Below are positions 1 to 5,523 of a stretch of 6,207 bases of DNA, piece by piece. The stretch covers positions 1 to 6,207 of the forward strand of contig CASQEL010000128.1 in NCBI GenBank assembly GCA_949427775.1. Reading direction: 5' to 3'. Origin of the DNA: an uncultured Desulfovibrionaceae bacterium (lineage in GTDB: Bacteria > Desulfobacterota > Desulfovibrionia > Desulfovibrionales > Desulfovibrionaceae). Position 1 is the first letter of the stretch. Each line of letters opens with the position of its first letter. Both the position numbers and the translations under genes were made by a program. The notes beneath the pieces were generated by a model. That model searched no databases and had not been told where the DNA came from. It saw only the letters and a list, made by a program, of their open reading frames with translations.

Positions 1-68
1 AGGGGAATGATTCCCCTGCACCCCCAATGGCCGGCCGGCGCAAAGCGCCGGCCGACGAAATGGGGGGT
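1..68. repeat. GC-rich intergenic hairpins at window start
   Basis: Two perfect hairpins lie here. AGGGGAA (1-7) pairs with TTCCCCT (11-17) around a TGA loop. CGGCCGGCGC (32-41) pairs with GCGCCGGCCG (45-54) around an AAA loop. ACCCCC (20-25) could also pair with GGGGGT (63-68), closing an outer stem around the second hairpin. There is no T-tract directly after them, so they are not simple terminators. They could be part of a dispersed intergenic repeat or the structured 3' end of an upstream transcript. That role is inferred, but the pairing is directly visible. Confidence 0.55.
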
Positions 69-80
69 CTGGGGACAGGG

Positions 81-105
81 TGTGGGGCGGAGCCCCACAT
101 CTTTT
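81..105 (+). terminator. Intrinsic terminator of an upstream gene
   Basis: TGTGGGGC (81-88) and GCCCCACA (92-99) form a perfect 8-bp stem with a GGA loop, followed by TCTTTT (100-105). This is the form of a rho-independent terminator reading rightwards. It would end a transcript entering from outside the window and insulate the GntR regulator that starts at 177. Confidence 0.6.
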
Positions 106-176
106 GGAGCATTTCAACCGTGAACTGCTCTCGAAACCGGACATGTTTCACGCGCATCCGCTCCGAGGAGAAGCAC

Positions 177-827
177 ATGGCCAGAATCGTCAAACGTTCC
201 CTGGGGCAGGAGGCTACCAACCTGCTGCGTCAGATGTTGCTCGACGGGCGTTTCACGCCGGGAGAGCGTCTCGGCGAGGATCGCATCGCCGCCGAACTGG
301 GCATCAGCCGCACGCCGCTGCGCGAGGCCCTGCACCGCCTGGCCCAGGAAGGACTGCTGGAAAAACGTCGCTCCGGCGGGTACCAGCCTCGGGAGTTGCG
401 GCGGGAGGAAGTCGAAGACGCCATCGCCATCCGGGCCATGCTGGAGTCGCACGCGGCTTCCCTGGCCGCTCAGCGGGCCGAAGAAGAGGACGTGCGGAGC
501 CTGCGCGACAACCTGAAGGCGTTCCACGAGGCCGGGACCGCCGGAGACATCCCCCGCCTCATAGAACTGAATACCGCCTTCCACGCCACCCTGCGCCGGG
601 CCGCGGCGTCCCCGCTGCTGATGCACCTGCTGGGCGAACTGGACGGCATCGTGGAACGGATGCTGCGCGCCAACGTGTCTCTGGAAGAAGCCGGACAGTG
701 GTCCGCCGGGGATCACGCCGATCTGCTGCGCTGCATCGAGGCCGGCGACGGCCCCGGCGCCGCCGAAGCCATGCGCGTCCATGTACTGCACGGCGGCGAA
801 AAAGTTCTGGCGGAGTTGTCCGCCTGA
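177..827 (+). CDS. GntR family transcriptional regulator, FCD (FadR-type) subfamily
   Basis: A 216-residue DNA-binding regulator. The N-terminal winged helix-turn-helix spans about residues 8-72 and has the family signature: PGERLGEDRIAAELGIS at 28-44, then RTPLREALHRLAQEGLL at 45-61, and a wing ending in GGYQPRE. The all-alpha FCD effector domain covers about residues 78-212. Likely metal or ligand-site residues are Asn132, His136, His180 and His202; the first of these is Asp in many relatives. Length matches the subfamily. The ATG at 177 is chosen over an in-frame ATG at 27 because GAGGAG (165-170) lies 6 bases upstream and the family domain begins just after it; the longer form would read through the upstream terminator hairpin. 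FCD regulators usually sense small organic acids or sugar acids and act on neighbouring catabolic genes. No such target is in this window, so the effector and regulon are unknown. Confidence 0.92.
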   Translation: MARIVKRSLGQEATNLLRQMLLDGRFTPGERLGEDRIAAELGISRTPLREALHRLAQEGLLEKRRSGGYQPRELRREEVEDAIAIRAMLESHAASLAAQRAEEEDVRSLRDNLKAFHEAGTAGDIPRLIELNTAFHATLRRAAASPLLMHLLGELDGIVERMLRANVSLEEAGQWSAGDHADLLRCIEAGDGPGAAEAMRVHVLHGGEKVLAELSA

Positions 828-944
828 TCGCTTGTCCGTCCCGGCTGCGGCGGCGTGGAACAGCGGCGGACCGCCGGACGGTTCCTCCCGATCCCGTCGA
901 AAGGCCGACAGACGGAAATATACAGTATTCCTCTCCGCAACCGC

Positions 945-973
945 TTGACAGGAGACATCGAGTAGGCTATCTG
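945..973 (+). promoter_or_regulatory. Sigma-70 type promoter of tRNA-Ser
   Basis: A perfect -35 TTGACA (945-950) is followed after 17 bp by a weak -10 TATCTG (968-973). The predicted start near 980 is about 20 bases before the mature tRNA 5' end. The position and the strong -35 suit a stable-RNA promoter, although the -10 matches the consensus poorly. Confidence 0.55.
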
Positions 974-1001
974 ATTGGCCTGCATGTCGTCGGAGCATCA
1001 C

Positions 1002-1096
1002 GGAGAGGTGTCCGAGTCGGCCGAAGGAGCTCGCCTGCTAAGCGAGTATACGGGCTTAAACCTGTATCGAGAGTTCAAATCTCTCCCTCTCCGCCA
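1002..1096 (+). tRNA. tRNA-Ser (anticodon GCU)
   Basis: A complete class II tRNA of 95 nt. The acceptor stem GGAGAGG (1002-1008) pairs with CCTCTCC (1086-1092), followed by discriminator G and an encoded CCA (1094-1096). The anticodon stem CTCGC/GCGAG (1030-1034, 1042-1046) holds loop CTGCTAA with anticodon GCT at 1037-1039, which reads AGC and AGU serine codons. The long variable arm typical of tRNA-Ser is ATACGGG/CCTGTAT (1048-1054, 1061-1067). The T arm GAGAG/CTCTC (1069-1073, 1081-1085) holds loop TTCAAAT. It is a single-gene unit with its own promoter and terminator. Confidence 0.98.
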
Positions 1097-1111
1097 TACA
1101 CAAGTCCCATA

Positions 1112-1154
1112 AAGTCCCACAAGGTATCAACAGCCTTGCGGGACTTGGTTTTTT
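1112..1154 (+). terminator. Intrinsic terminator of tRNA-Ser
   Basis: AAGTCCCACAAGG (1112-1124) and CCTTGCGGGACTT (1134-1146) form a 13-bp stem with one A-C mismatch and a 9-nt loop, followed by GG and six Ts (1149-1154). It begins 15 bases after the tRNA CCA. AAGTCCCA also occurs 10 bases upstream at 1102-1109, so the 3' arm has two possible partners. The reverse direction lacks a T-tract, so it is unlikely to terminate the convergent gene at 1176-1640. Confidence 0.88.
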
Positions 1155-1175
1155 CGGGGAATGGAATACGCCCCC

Positions 1176-1640
1176 CTACTTGCCTCCCGCCCCCTCGCAG
1201 AGCAACGGGCACAGCAGCGGACAGTCCGGCGGCGCAAATTCCCCGTCCGCAAGCACACTATATCCCTTCTCCTTCAGGACGGCCGCGTCCAGGATCTCGC
1301 AGCTCATGCGACAGCCCACGGCAAAGGGCGGCAGAAAACGCCGCCAGGCCGGGCGCGCCGCGGGAAAGGCCCCGCGCAGCAGCGGCGCGCAGCATTCACA
1401 GACCGGGTCTCCGCGCAGGACGAAATACGCCGTCGGATCGTTTTCCAGGCGGCGCATGACCGCCAGCACGTGATGCATCTGCGCGATGGCCGCGTCCAGA
1501 GCCTGGCCGCACTGTTCGTCGTCGTAGCCCAACTCCTCGAACAGCGCCCAGATCACATCGCCGGAAAGTCGGGCATACAAGGGATGCCGGTTGCGCAGCT
1601 CCCTGCTCTCCCCGGCGGAAAGCTCTTCTTCCTGACTCAT
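1176..1640 (-). CDS. Small cysteine-rich protein of unknown function
   Basis: A 154-residue soluble protein that I do not recognise. The ATG at 1640 is chosen because GGAG lies 6-8 bases upstream (antisense of about 1646-1651); the in-frame extension upstream would run through the strong inverted repeat at 1684-1722. The first ~75 residues look helical and acidic (ELSAGESREL, WALFEELGYDDEQCGQALDA). The second half is cysteine-rich: CECC at 81-84, Cys110 and Cys114 in a VGCRMSCE segment, and a terminal CPLLCPLLC at 140-148. With Cys44 this makes nine cysteines. No signal peptide or membrane segment is visible. The spacing suggests zinc or iron-sulfur binding, but that is inference. It points towards the tRNA-Ser unit and away from gapA, and appears monocistronic. 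Confidence 0.75.
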   Translation of the reverse strand: MSQEEELSAGESRELRNRHPLYARLSGDVIWALFEELGYDDEQCGQALDAAIAQMHHVLAVMRRLENDPTAYFVLRGDPVCECCAPLLRGAFPAARPAWRRFLPPFAVGCRMSCEILDAAVLKEKGYSVLADGEFAPPDCPLLCPLLCEGAGGK

Positions 1641-1683
1641 ATGCGTCTCCGAATGGTTGGGATGCCTTACGGCGACGGCCCGC

Positions 1684-1722
1684 GCTAGTACACAGAAACA
1701 TCTAAAGTTTCTGTGTACTAGC
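1684..1722. repeat. Perfect 16-bp inverted repeat with 7-nt spacer
   Basis: GCTAGTACACAGAAAC (1684-1699) and GTTTCTGTGTACTAGC (1707-1722) are exact reverse complements separated by ATCTAAA. It lies 44 bases upstream of the cysteine-rich gene's start and 131 bases upstream of gapA. No T-tract follows on either strand, so it does not look like a terminator. It is less GC-rich than the surrounding sequence. It could be an operator for a dimeric regulator of one or both divergent genes, an mRNA leader hairpin, or a dispersed palindromic repeat. The sequence alone does not decide between these. Confidence 0.7.
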
Positions 1723-1788
1723 CGCCATGCGGGAGCATGGCGCGGCGGCGTAGCCGCCGTGAATGAGCCGAAAACCGCGTTTTTCGGC
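1723..1788. repeat. Three further tandem hairpins upstream of gapA
   Basis: Directly after the 16-bp inverted repeat come three perfect inverted repeats: CGCCATGC/GCATGGCG (1723-1730, 1735-1742; loop GGGA), CGGCGGC/GCCGCCG (1743-1749, 1753-1759; loop GTA), and GCCGAAAA/TTTTCGGC (1767-1774, 1781-1788; loop CCGCGT). All lie upstream of the predicted gapA transcription start near 1837, so they would act as DNA elements for gapA. A leftward transcript starting in this region would carry them as RNA. Confidence 0.6.
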
Positions 1789-1796
1789 GAATGATC

Positions 1797-1830
1797 TTGA
1801 CGCAAAATGCGAAGCGTTTTGTGGTATACC
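1797..1830 (+). promoter_or_regulatory. Probable gapA promoter, extended -10 type
   Basis: TGGTATACC (1822-1830) fits an extended -10 element (TGnTATAAT, four of six in the hexamer), giving a start near 1837 and a short leader. TTGACG (1797-1802) looks like a -35 but lies 22 bp from this -10, too far for a standard pair. CAAAA and TTTTG (about 1803-1821) flank the space between them as a loose dyad and could be a binding site. Confidence 0.45.
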
Positions 1831-1852
1831 GTACCAGGACAAGGAACTAGCC

Positions 1853-2869
1853 ATGAGCAAAGTAAAAGTCGCCATCAACGGCTTCGGCCGCATCGGACGC
1901 CAGGTCTTTCGCGCCTTGCACGCCAACTACAGGGACAAGGTGGAGGTCGTGGCCATCAACGACCTTTTTGACGCCAATACGAATTTTCACCTGCTGGAAT
2001 ACGATTCCGTCTACGGACAGGCCTATCTGAACGCCGAAGTCGACGGCAGCGACGCCAGGGTCGGCGATTGGAACATCCACTGCTTCGCCGAGCGCGATCC
2101 CAAAATGCTGACCTGGGACGCCTACGGCGTCGATGTGGTGGTGGAATCCACCGGCATCTTCCGCTCGGCCAAACAGGCGCAGGTGCACCTGGACAACGGG
2201 GCCAAAAAGGTCATCATCACCGCCCCGGCCAAAGAGGAAGACATCACCATCGTTCTCGGCGTCAACCATGACATGTACGATCCCTCGCGGCATCATATCG
2301 TGTCCAACGCCTCGTGCACGACCAACTGTCTGGCCCCGGTGGCCCTGGTGCTTCAGAACACCTACGGCATCAAACTGGGCTCCATGACCACCATCCACGC
2401 CTACACCAACGACCAGCGCATCCTGGACATGGCCCACAAGGACCTGCGCCGGGCGCGCGCCGCCGCGTGCAGCATTATTCCCACCTCCACCGGCGCGGCC
2501 CAGGCCGTGGCCAAGGTCATCCCGGCCCTCAAGGGCAAATTCACGGGCTATTCCCTGCGCGTGCCCACGCCCACCGTCTCCGTGGTGGACTTCACCGCCA
2601 TTCTGGAAAAGCCCACCACCACGGAAGAGCTGCGCGCCGCCATGAAGAACGCCGCGGAAACCTCGCTCAAGGGCATCTTGGCCTACAGCGACAAGCCGCT
2701 GGTTTCCATGGACTTCAAGGGCAACCCCAACTCCTCCATTCTGGAAGCCGAATATACCACGGTCCAGGACGGCACACTGGCCAAAATCGTGAGCTGGTAT
2801 GACAACGAATGGGGCTACTCCAACCGCGTGTGCGATTTGATCTGCCTCATGCAGAGCAAGGGGCTGTAA
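1853..2869 (+). CDS. gapA: Glyceraldehyde-3-phosphate dehydrogenase, type I
   Basis: A 338-residue cytoplasmic enzyme that converts glyceraldehyde-3-phosphate, phosphate and NAD+ to 1,3-bisphosphoglycerate and NADH, reversibly, in glycolysis/gluconeogenesis. The Rossmann start is INGFGRIGR at 8-16. Asp37 in NDL points to NAD preference. The active-site motif SNASCTTNCLAP (151-162) carries catalytic Cys155, and His182 in TIHAYTNDQ is the general base. Phosphate-site residues include Thr213, Gly214 and Arg236, and WYDNEWGYS (315-323) contacts nicotinamide through Asn318. Full length and intact. The ATG at 1853 follows AAGGA (1841-1845) by 7 bases; an in-frame ATG at 1763 would add 30 unrelated residues. 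At the site that is Leu-Pro in the Bacillus NAD enzyme, this protein has Met193-Ala194. It is monocistronic, with terminators downstream. Confidence 0.97.
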   Translation: MSKVKVAINGFGRIGRQVFRALHANYRDKVEVVAINDLFDANTNFHLLEYDSVYGQAYLNAEVDGSDARVGDWNIHCFAERDPKMLTWDAYGVDVVVESTGIFRSAKQAQVHLDNGAKKVIITAPAKEEDITIVLGVNHDMYDPSRHHIVSNASCTTNCLAPVALVLQNTYGIKLGSMTTIHAYTNDQRILDMAHKDLRRARAAACSIIPTSTGAAQAVAKVIPALKGKFTGYSLRVPTPTVSVVDFTAILEKPTTTEELRAAMKNAAETSLKGILAYSDKPLVSMDFKGNPNSSILEAEYTTVQDGTLAKIVSWYDNEWGYSNRVCDLICLMQSKGL

Positions 2870-2899
2870 GATTCCGCACGCCCGCAAAGACCCGCGATG

Positions 2900-2924
2900 C
2901 TCCGGCCGGTTCCCCCGGTCGGAG
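2900..2924 (+). repeat. Hairpin between gapA and its terminator
   Basis: CTCCGGCCGG (2900-2909) pairs with CCGGTCGGAG (2915-2924) through ten pairs including one G-T wobble, around loop TTCCC. It lies just ahead of the palindromic terminator and may protect the gapA mRNA 3' end or aid pausing. There is no T-run of its own. Confidence 0.5.
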
Positions 2925-2938
2925 TCTTCAGACCGCCG

Positions 2939-2973
2939 AAAACATCCCCGAAAGCGCTTTCGGGGATGTTTTT
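2939..2973 (+). terminator. Strong palindromic terminator of gapA
   Basis: A perfect 34-bp palindrome with arms 2939-2955 and 2956-2972. The core CCCCGAAAGC/GCTTTCGGGG is flanked by an A-run on the left and TTTTT (2969-2973) on the right. The symmetry and the A/T runs mean it could terminate in both directions. In this window the relevant transcript is gapA, ending 69 bases upstream. Confidence 0.9.
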
Positions 2974-3063
2974 CCGTCATTGCGGGCAGCGGGCATCCCT
3001 GTTCCCGATTCCGCTCCTCCACGCGCTCGACCGTGTTTTGTCCGGGGGGAAACTCAGGCCCCC

Positions 3064-3092
3064 TTGGCAATATGACCCGGGCACGCTATATG
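3064..3092 (+). promoter_or_regulatory. Sigma-70 type promoter of the coiled-coil gene
   Basis: A -35 TTGGCA (3064-3069, five of six) is separated by 17 bp from -10 TATATG (3087-3092, four of six). The predicted start near 3099 leaves a leader of about 12 bases that holds only the GGAGG ribosome binding site (3102-3106). Confidence 0.6.
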
Positions 3093-3110
3093 TGAAACAT
3101 CGGAGGTCGT

Positions 3111-3440
3111 ATGCTGCTGTTTGATAGCGGAAAAAAACTGGAAAAAGCGTTTACCCGGGAGCAGTTCGACGCTCTGGTCGAAGTGCTGGAATCCCGCGAA
3201 GGCAAGACGGCGACAAAAGAAAACCTGCGGGAAACAGAGTTGCGGTTGCAACTGGAGATTGAAAAGGTTCGTGCGGAAGTTGAACAAACCAAAGCCCGGC
3301 TACAGGCCGACATTTCCCAGCTCCGCATCGACACCGCCCGCGATCTGCGGGAGATGGAAATGCGCATGATCATCAAACTCGGCGGCATGCTGGCGGCGTG
3401 CGTCGCCGCCACGGCGGCATTGCTGAGAATCATGCGTTGA
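3111..3440 (+). CDS. Short coiled-coil protein with C-terminal membrane anchor (DUF1640-like)
   Basis: A 109-residue protein. Residues 1-30 form a short helical region (FTREQFDALVEVLES). Residues about 35-86 are a charged heptad-rich coiled coil (ATKENLRETELRLQLEIEK and on to MEMRM). Residues about 87-107 form one hydrophobic segment (MLAACVAATAALL) followed by basic residues, which fits a tail anchor with the coiled coil in the cytoplasm. The order of short helix, TKENLRE-type motif, coiled coil and terminal membrane span resembles small bacterial proteins related to DUF1640/CCDC90; this is recognition by pattern, and the function of the bacterial forms is not established. Start chosen by GGAGG (3102-3106) 4 bases before the ATG. 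It has its own promoter and no clear terminator; repeat element A begins 49 bases downstream. Confidence 0.82.
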   Translation: MLLFDSGKKLEKAFTREQFDALVEVLESREGKTATKENLRETELRLQLEIEKVRAEVEQTKARLQADISQLRIDTARDLREMEMRMIIKLGGMLAACVAATAALLRIMR

Positions 3441-3489
3441 CGATAGGCTCTTTCCGCCCGCGCGACCAACCATGCTCGCACCTCAGGCA

Positions 3490-3590
3490 ATCGCATGAAG
3501 CGCATAACCAGTTGAAACAACAAGAAAAATTTTTAACAACCGACGCATAAATCACCAATATTTTCAATACATTATCTTCGTTCGTGCGAT
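3490..3590 (+). mobile_element. MITE-like repeat, copy A
   Basis: A 101-bp non-coding element with imperfect terminal inverted repeats: ATCGCATGAA at the left and TTCGTGCGAT at the right match 9 of 10. A second copy lies exactly 2250 bases downstream (5740-5840) in the same orientation. The two align without gaps over 107 bases, 3490-3596 against 5740-5846, with 86 identical by hand count (~80%). The interior is AT-rich and holds AAAAATTTTT (3525-3534). No transposase is present and no target-site duplication is obvious. A leftward reading frame exists in both copies, but the differences mostly change amino acids and copy B has a stop, so coding is unlikely. It could be a MITE or another dispersed palindromic element. 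Confidence 0.6.
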
Positions 3591-3674
3591 GGCCCCGTGC
3601 TCGCGCCTCTGTTCGGTTGCCGAAGAGCGAAACGCATTTTCTGGAACAAGGCAGTATAACGTCCCATATTGTTT

Positions 3675-3721
3675 GGGGAGGGCGCGCCTTCCCCGGCGGC
3701 GGGAGAAGAGCTTTCCCGCCG
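3675..3721. repeat. Two adjacent GC-rich palindromes
   Basis: Positions 3675-3694 form a near-perfect palindrome: GGGGA, one G-T pair, then the self-complementary GGCGCGCC (3681-3688), closing with TCCCC. Two bases on, CGGCGGGA (3697-3704) and TCCCGCCG (3714-3721) form an 8-bp stem with a 9-nt loop. No T-tract follows. They may end or insulate transcription from the coiled-coil gene, but this is not demonstrated. Confidence 0.45.
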
Positions 3722-3914
3722 GGAGCGGGCGTGGCTTTCACCGGCGCGAGCGCGGCCCCTGTCATGGGCCGTGGCCGCCCGGTCCGTGAATGACTTTGCC
3801 GCGTATGCCCGCCGGGACGGGGACGGGACGTTTCCGCCCGCGGCAACGGGTGTCTTTCAACCGTCGCGAATGCCTGTCTTCAACGTGATGTTGTTTTGAA
3901 CGGACGCGAAAAAA

Positions 3915-3987
3915 TGTTCGGACATGTCGCGCAACAAATGTTTTGCAGGCTTTCCGGTCGCAAACAGGCGCGATTCAAATGCGACCG
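3915..3987. promoter_or_regulatory. Candidate upstream activator sites for the sigma-54 promoter
   Basis: The clearest element is the perfect inverted repeat CGGTCGCA (3955-3962) / TGCGACCG (3980-3987) with a 17-base spacer. Just upstream are two shorter dyads, TGTTCGGACA (3915-3924) and TGTCGCGCAACA (3925-3936). They lie roughly 190-260 bases upstream of the -24 element, within the range used by sigma-54 enhancer-binding proteins. The assignment is inference from position and symmetry. Confidence 0.35.
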
Positions 3988-4176
3988 AAGGATTTTGTAT
4001 CCTTTTGTCCTAGTCGCGCGCTCAGGCGGGTCACTTTGACACATGCATATATATCTTGAAATTCAATGAGATACAGTAAACACGTTGCGGCATGTCTCTC
4101 CGGGCTACGAAACACGTCCGCCCGGCGGCGGAGCTGTTTTCTGCATAATTGTGTGTTTTTATAACATAAAATTATA

Positions 4177-4192
4177 TGGCACGGCTTTTGTA
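4177..4192 (+). promoter_or_regulatory. Sigma-54 (-24/-12) promoter of the alcohol dehydrogenase
   Basis: TGGCACGGCTTTTGTA matches the RpoN consensus TGGCAC-N5-TTGCA with correct spacing at every fixed position except the -12 C, which is T here. The predicted start near 4203 gives a leader of about 58 bases. Transcription from such a promoter needs an ATP-dependent enhancer-binding protein; none is encoded in the window. A perfect TATAAT at 4237-4242 without a matching -35 lies within the leader and is a weaker alternative promoter. Confidence 0.68.
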
Positions 4193-4260
4193 TAACAGCG
4201 AGGCATACAATGAACGATGCATGAATGCTTACACACTATAATACTCTCAAGGAGTCAGTA

Positions 4261-5451
4261 ATGAGCGAAGTGTTGGACAACTCGAAAGTGTTTTCCTTCT
4301 TTATTCCCCGTACAACGCTCGTGGGCATCGGCGCTTCCCGTGAAATCCCCATGCGCATGAAGCAACTGGGCGGGACCAAACCTTTCATCGTTACCGACCA
4401 GGGTATTGTGGCGACCGGCATTCTGAAGCAAATCACGGATATTCTGGATGAGGCGGGCATGTCCTATGCCGTATACGACAAAACCGTGCCCAACCCCACG
4501 GATCGCAACGTGGAAGAAGCCACGGAAATGTACCGCAAGGAAAAGTGCGACAGCCTGATCACCCTGGGCGGCGGCAGCTCGCACGACTGCGGCAAGGGCG
4601 TGGGCTTCGTCATTTCCAACGGCGGCAAGATTCAGGACTATGAAGGCGTGGACAAATCCGACAAACGCTTTCCGCCCTATGTGGCCGTCAACACCACCGC
4701 CGGCACGGCGTCGGAAATGACGCGCTTCTGCATCATCACCGACACCAGCCGCAAGGTGAAGATGGCCATCGTGGACTGGCGCTGCACGCCCAACGTGGCC
4801 ATTGACGACCCGGTGCTGATGAAGGGCATGCCCCCGGCGCTGACCGCCGCCACCGGTATGGACGCCTTGACCCATGCTGTGGAAGCCTATGTTTCCACGG
4901 CCGCCACGCCCATGACCGACGCCTGCTCTGAAAAGGCCATCGAGCTGATCAACAAGTATCTGCGTCGGGCCGTGGGCAACGGCAGCGATATGGAAGCCCG
5001 CGAAGGCATGTGTTTCGCGCAGTATATGGCGGGCATGGCCTTCAACAACGCCAGCCTCGGCCATGTGCACGCCATGGCTCACCAGTTGGGCGGCTTCTAC
5101 GACCTGCCCCACGGCGAATGCAACGCCATACTGCTGCCCCACGTCTCCCAGTACAACCTGATCGCCCGGCGCACCCGTTTCGCCCGGATTGCCCAGTTGC
5201 TGGACGAGCGCATTGAGCACCTCAATACGGCCGATTCCGCCCAGCGCGCCATCGAAGCCATCAAGCGCCTGTCTTCCGACGTGGGCATCCCCAGCGGCCT
5301 TATCGCTCTGGGCAAGAAGTACGGCAAGAACGTGCGGGAAGAAGATATTCCCGTCATGACCGCCAACGCGCAGAAGGATGCTTGCGGCCTGACCAACCCG
5401 CGCACCATGACCGATCAGGCCGTGGCCGCCATCTACAAGGCCGCGCTGTAG
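4261..5451 (+). CDS. adh: Iron-containing alcohol dehydrogenase (group III, NAD-dependent)
   Basis: A 396-residue cytoplasmic dehydrogenase that interconverts primary alcohols such as ethanol and aldehydes with NAD(H). The N-terminal nucleotide-binding domain (about 1-190) carries GGGSSHD at 103-109, with Asp46 in the IVTDQGI segment favouring NAD over NADP. The C-terminal helical domain carries all four metal ligands, Asp201, His205, His270 and His284, within GMDALTHAVEAY and GHVHAMAHQLGGFYDLPHGE. His274 is the usual catalytic histidine. Length is typical and nothing is broken. The ATG at 4261 follows AAGGAG (4249-4254) by 6 bases; an in-frame ATG at 4225 lacks such a site. In Desulfovibrio, proteins of this kind are abundant and link ethanol to energy metabolism (family knowledge). 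Here it stands alone behind a sigma-54 promoter. The exact substrate (ethanol, propanediol or other) cannot be read from the sequence. Confidence 0.95.
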   Translation: MSEVLDNSKVFSFFIPRTTLVGIGASREIPMRMKQLGGTKPFIVTDQGIVATGILKQITDILDEAGMSYAVYDKTVPNPTDRNVEEATEMYRKEKCDSLITLGGGSSHDCGKGVGFVISNGGKIQDYEGVDKSDKRFPPYVAVNTTAGTASEMTRFCIITDTSRKVKMAIVDWRCTPNVAIDDPVLMKGMPPALTAATGMDALTHAVEAYVSTAATPMTDACSEKAIELINKYLRRAVGNGSDMEAREGMCFAQYMAGMAFNNASLGHVHAMAHQLGGFYDLPHGECNAILLPHVSQYNLIARRTRFARIAQLLDERIEHLNTADSAQRAIEAIKRLSSDVGIPSGLIALGKKYGKNVREEDIPVMTANAQKDACGLTNPRTMTDQAVAAIYKAAL

Positions 5452-5523
5452 CGCCCGCCGACCGGCTTCGCGCCGCTCGCAAAACAGCGCGCGGCGGCGT
5501 AGCCCTGACAAGGAACGTTATCC

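Larger units (their letters stand above)
3597..4176. other. Long non-coding region upstream of the alcohol dehydrogenase
   Basis: About 580 bases with no credible gene. The left part (to about 3850) is GC-rich with palindromes. The middle (3900-4020) holds inverted repeats that could be activator sites. The right part (4030-4176) becomes AT-rich, with TTGAAATTCAA at 4056-4066, a 6-bp GC hairpin TCCGCC/GGCGGA (4117-4132), and an A/T-rich tract (4145-4176) directly ahead of the -24 element, where a bending protein such as IHF would act at a sigma-54 promoter. TTGACA at 4036-4041 is a perfect -35 but has no good -10 at 16-18 bp. Short frames exist on both strands but none has a ribosome site and recognisable protein. 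Confidence 0.6.

Noticed and set aside
1002..1154. tRNA-Ser as an attachment site of an integrated element
   Set aside because: The tRNA is intact, but no integrase gene and no duplicate of its 3' end is present in the window; the AAGTCCCA repeat just after it is part of the terminator.
80..1459. A 459-codon rightward frame overlapping the GntR gene, the tRNA and its terminator
   Set aside because: It runs through a tRNA and terminator hairpin and encodes a low-complexity Arg/Pro/Ala-rich chain.
1847..3070. Long antisense frame opposite gapA, and comparable ones opposite the GntR gene and adh
   Set aside because: These are mirror frames produced by the high GC content of the real genes; their sequences are Gly/His/Val-rich with no domain signature.
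3430..3846. A leftward frame over repeat copy A, with a similar peptide encoded over copy B (shared RTNEDN-LLK-like segment)
   Set aside because: The similarity comes from the DNA repeat. Most differences between copies change amino acids and copy B carries an in-frame stop, so there is no sign of protein-level selection.
4036..4041. TTGACA as a sigma-70 promoter for adh
   Set aside because: No acceptable -10 occurs 16-18 bases downstream, while a well-spaced -24/-12 element lies closer to the gene.
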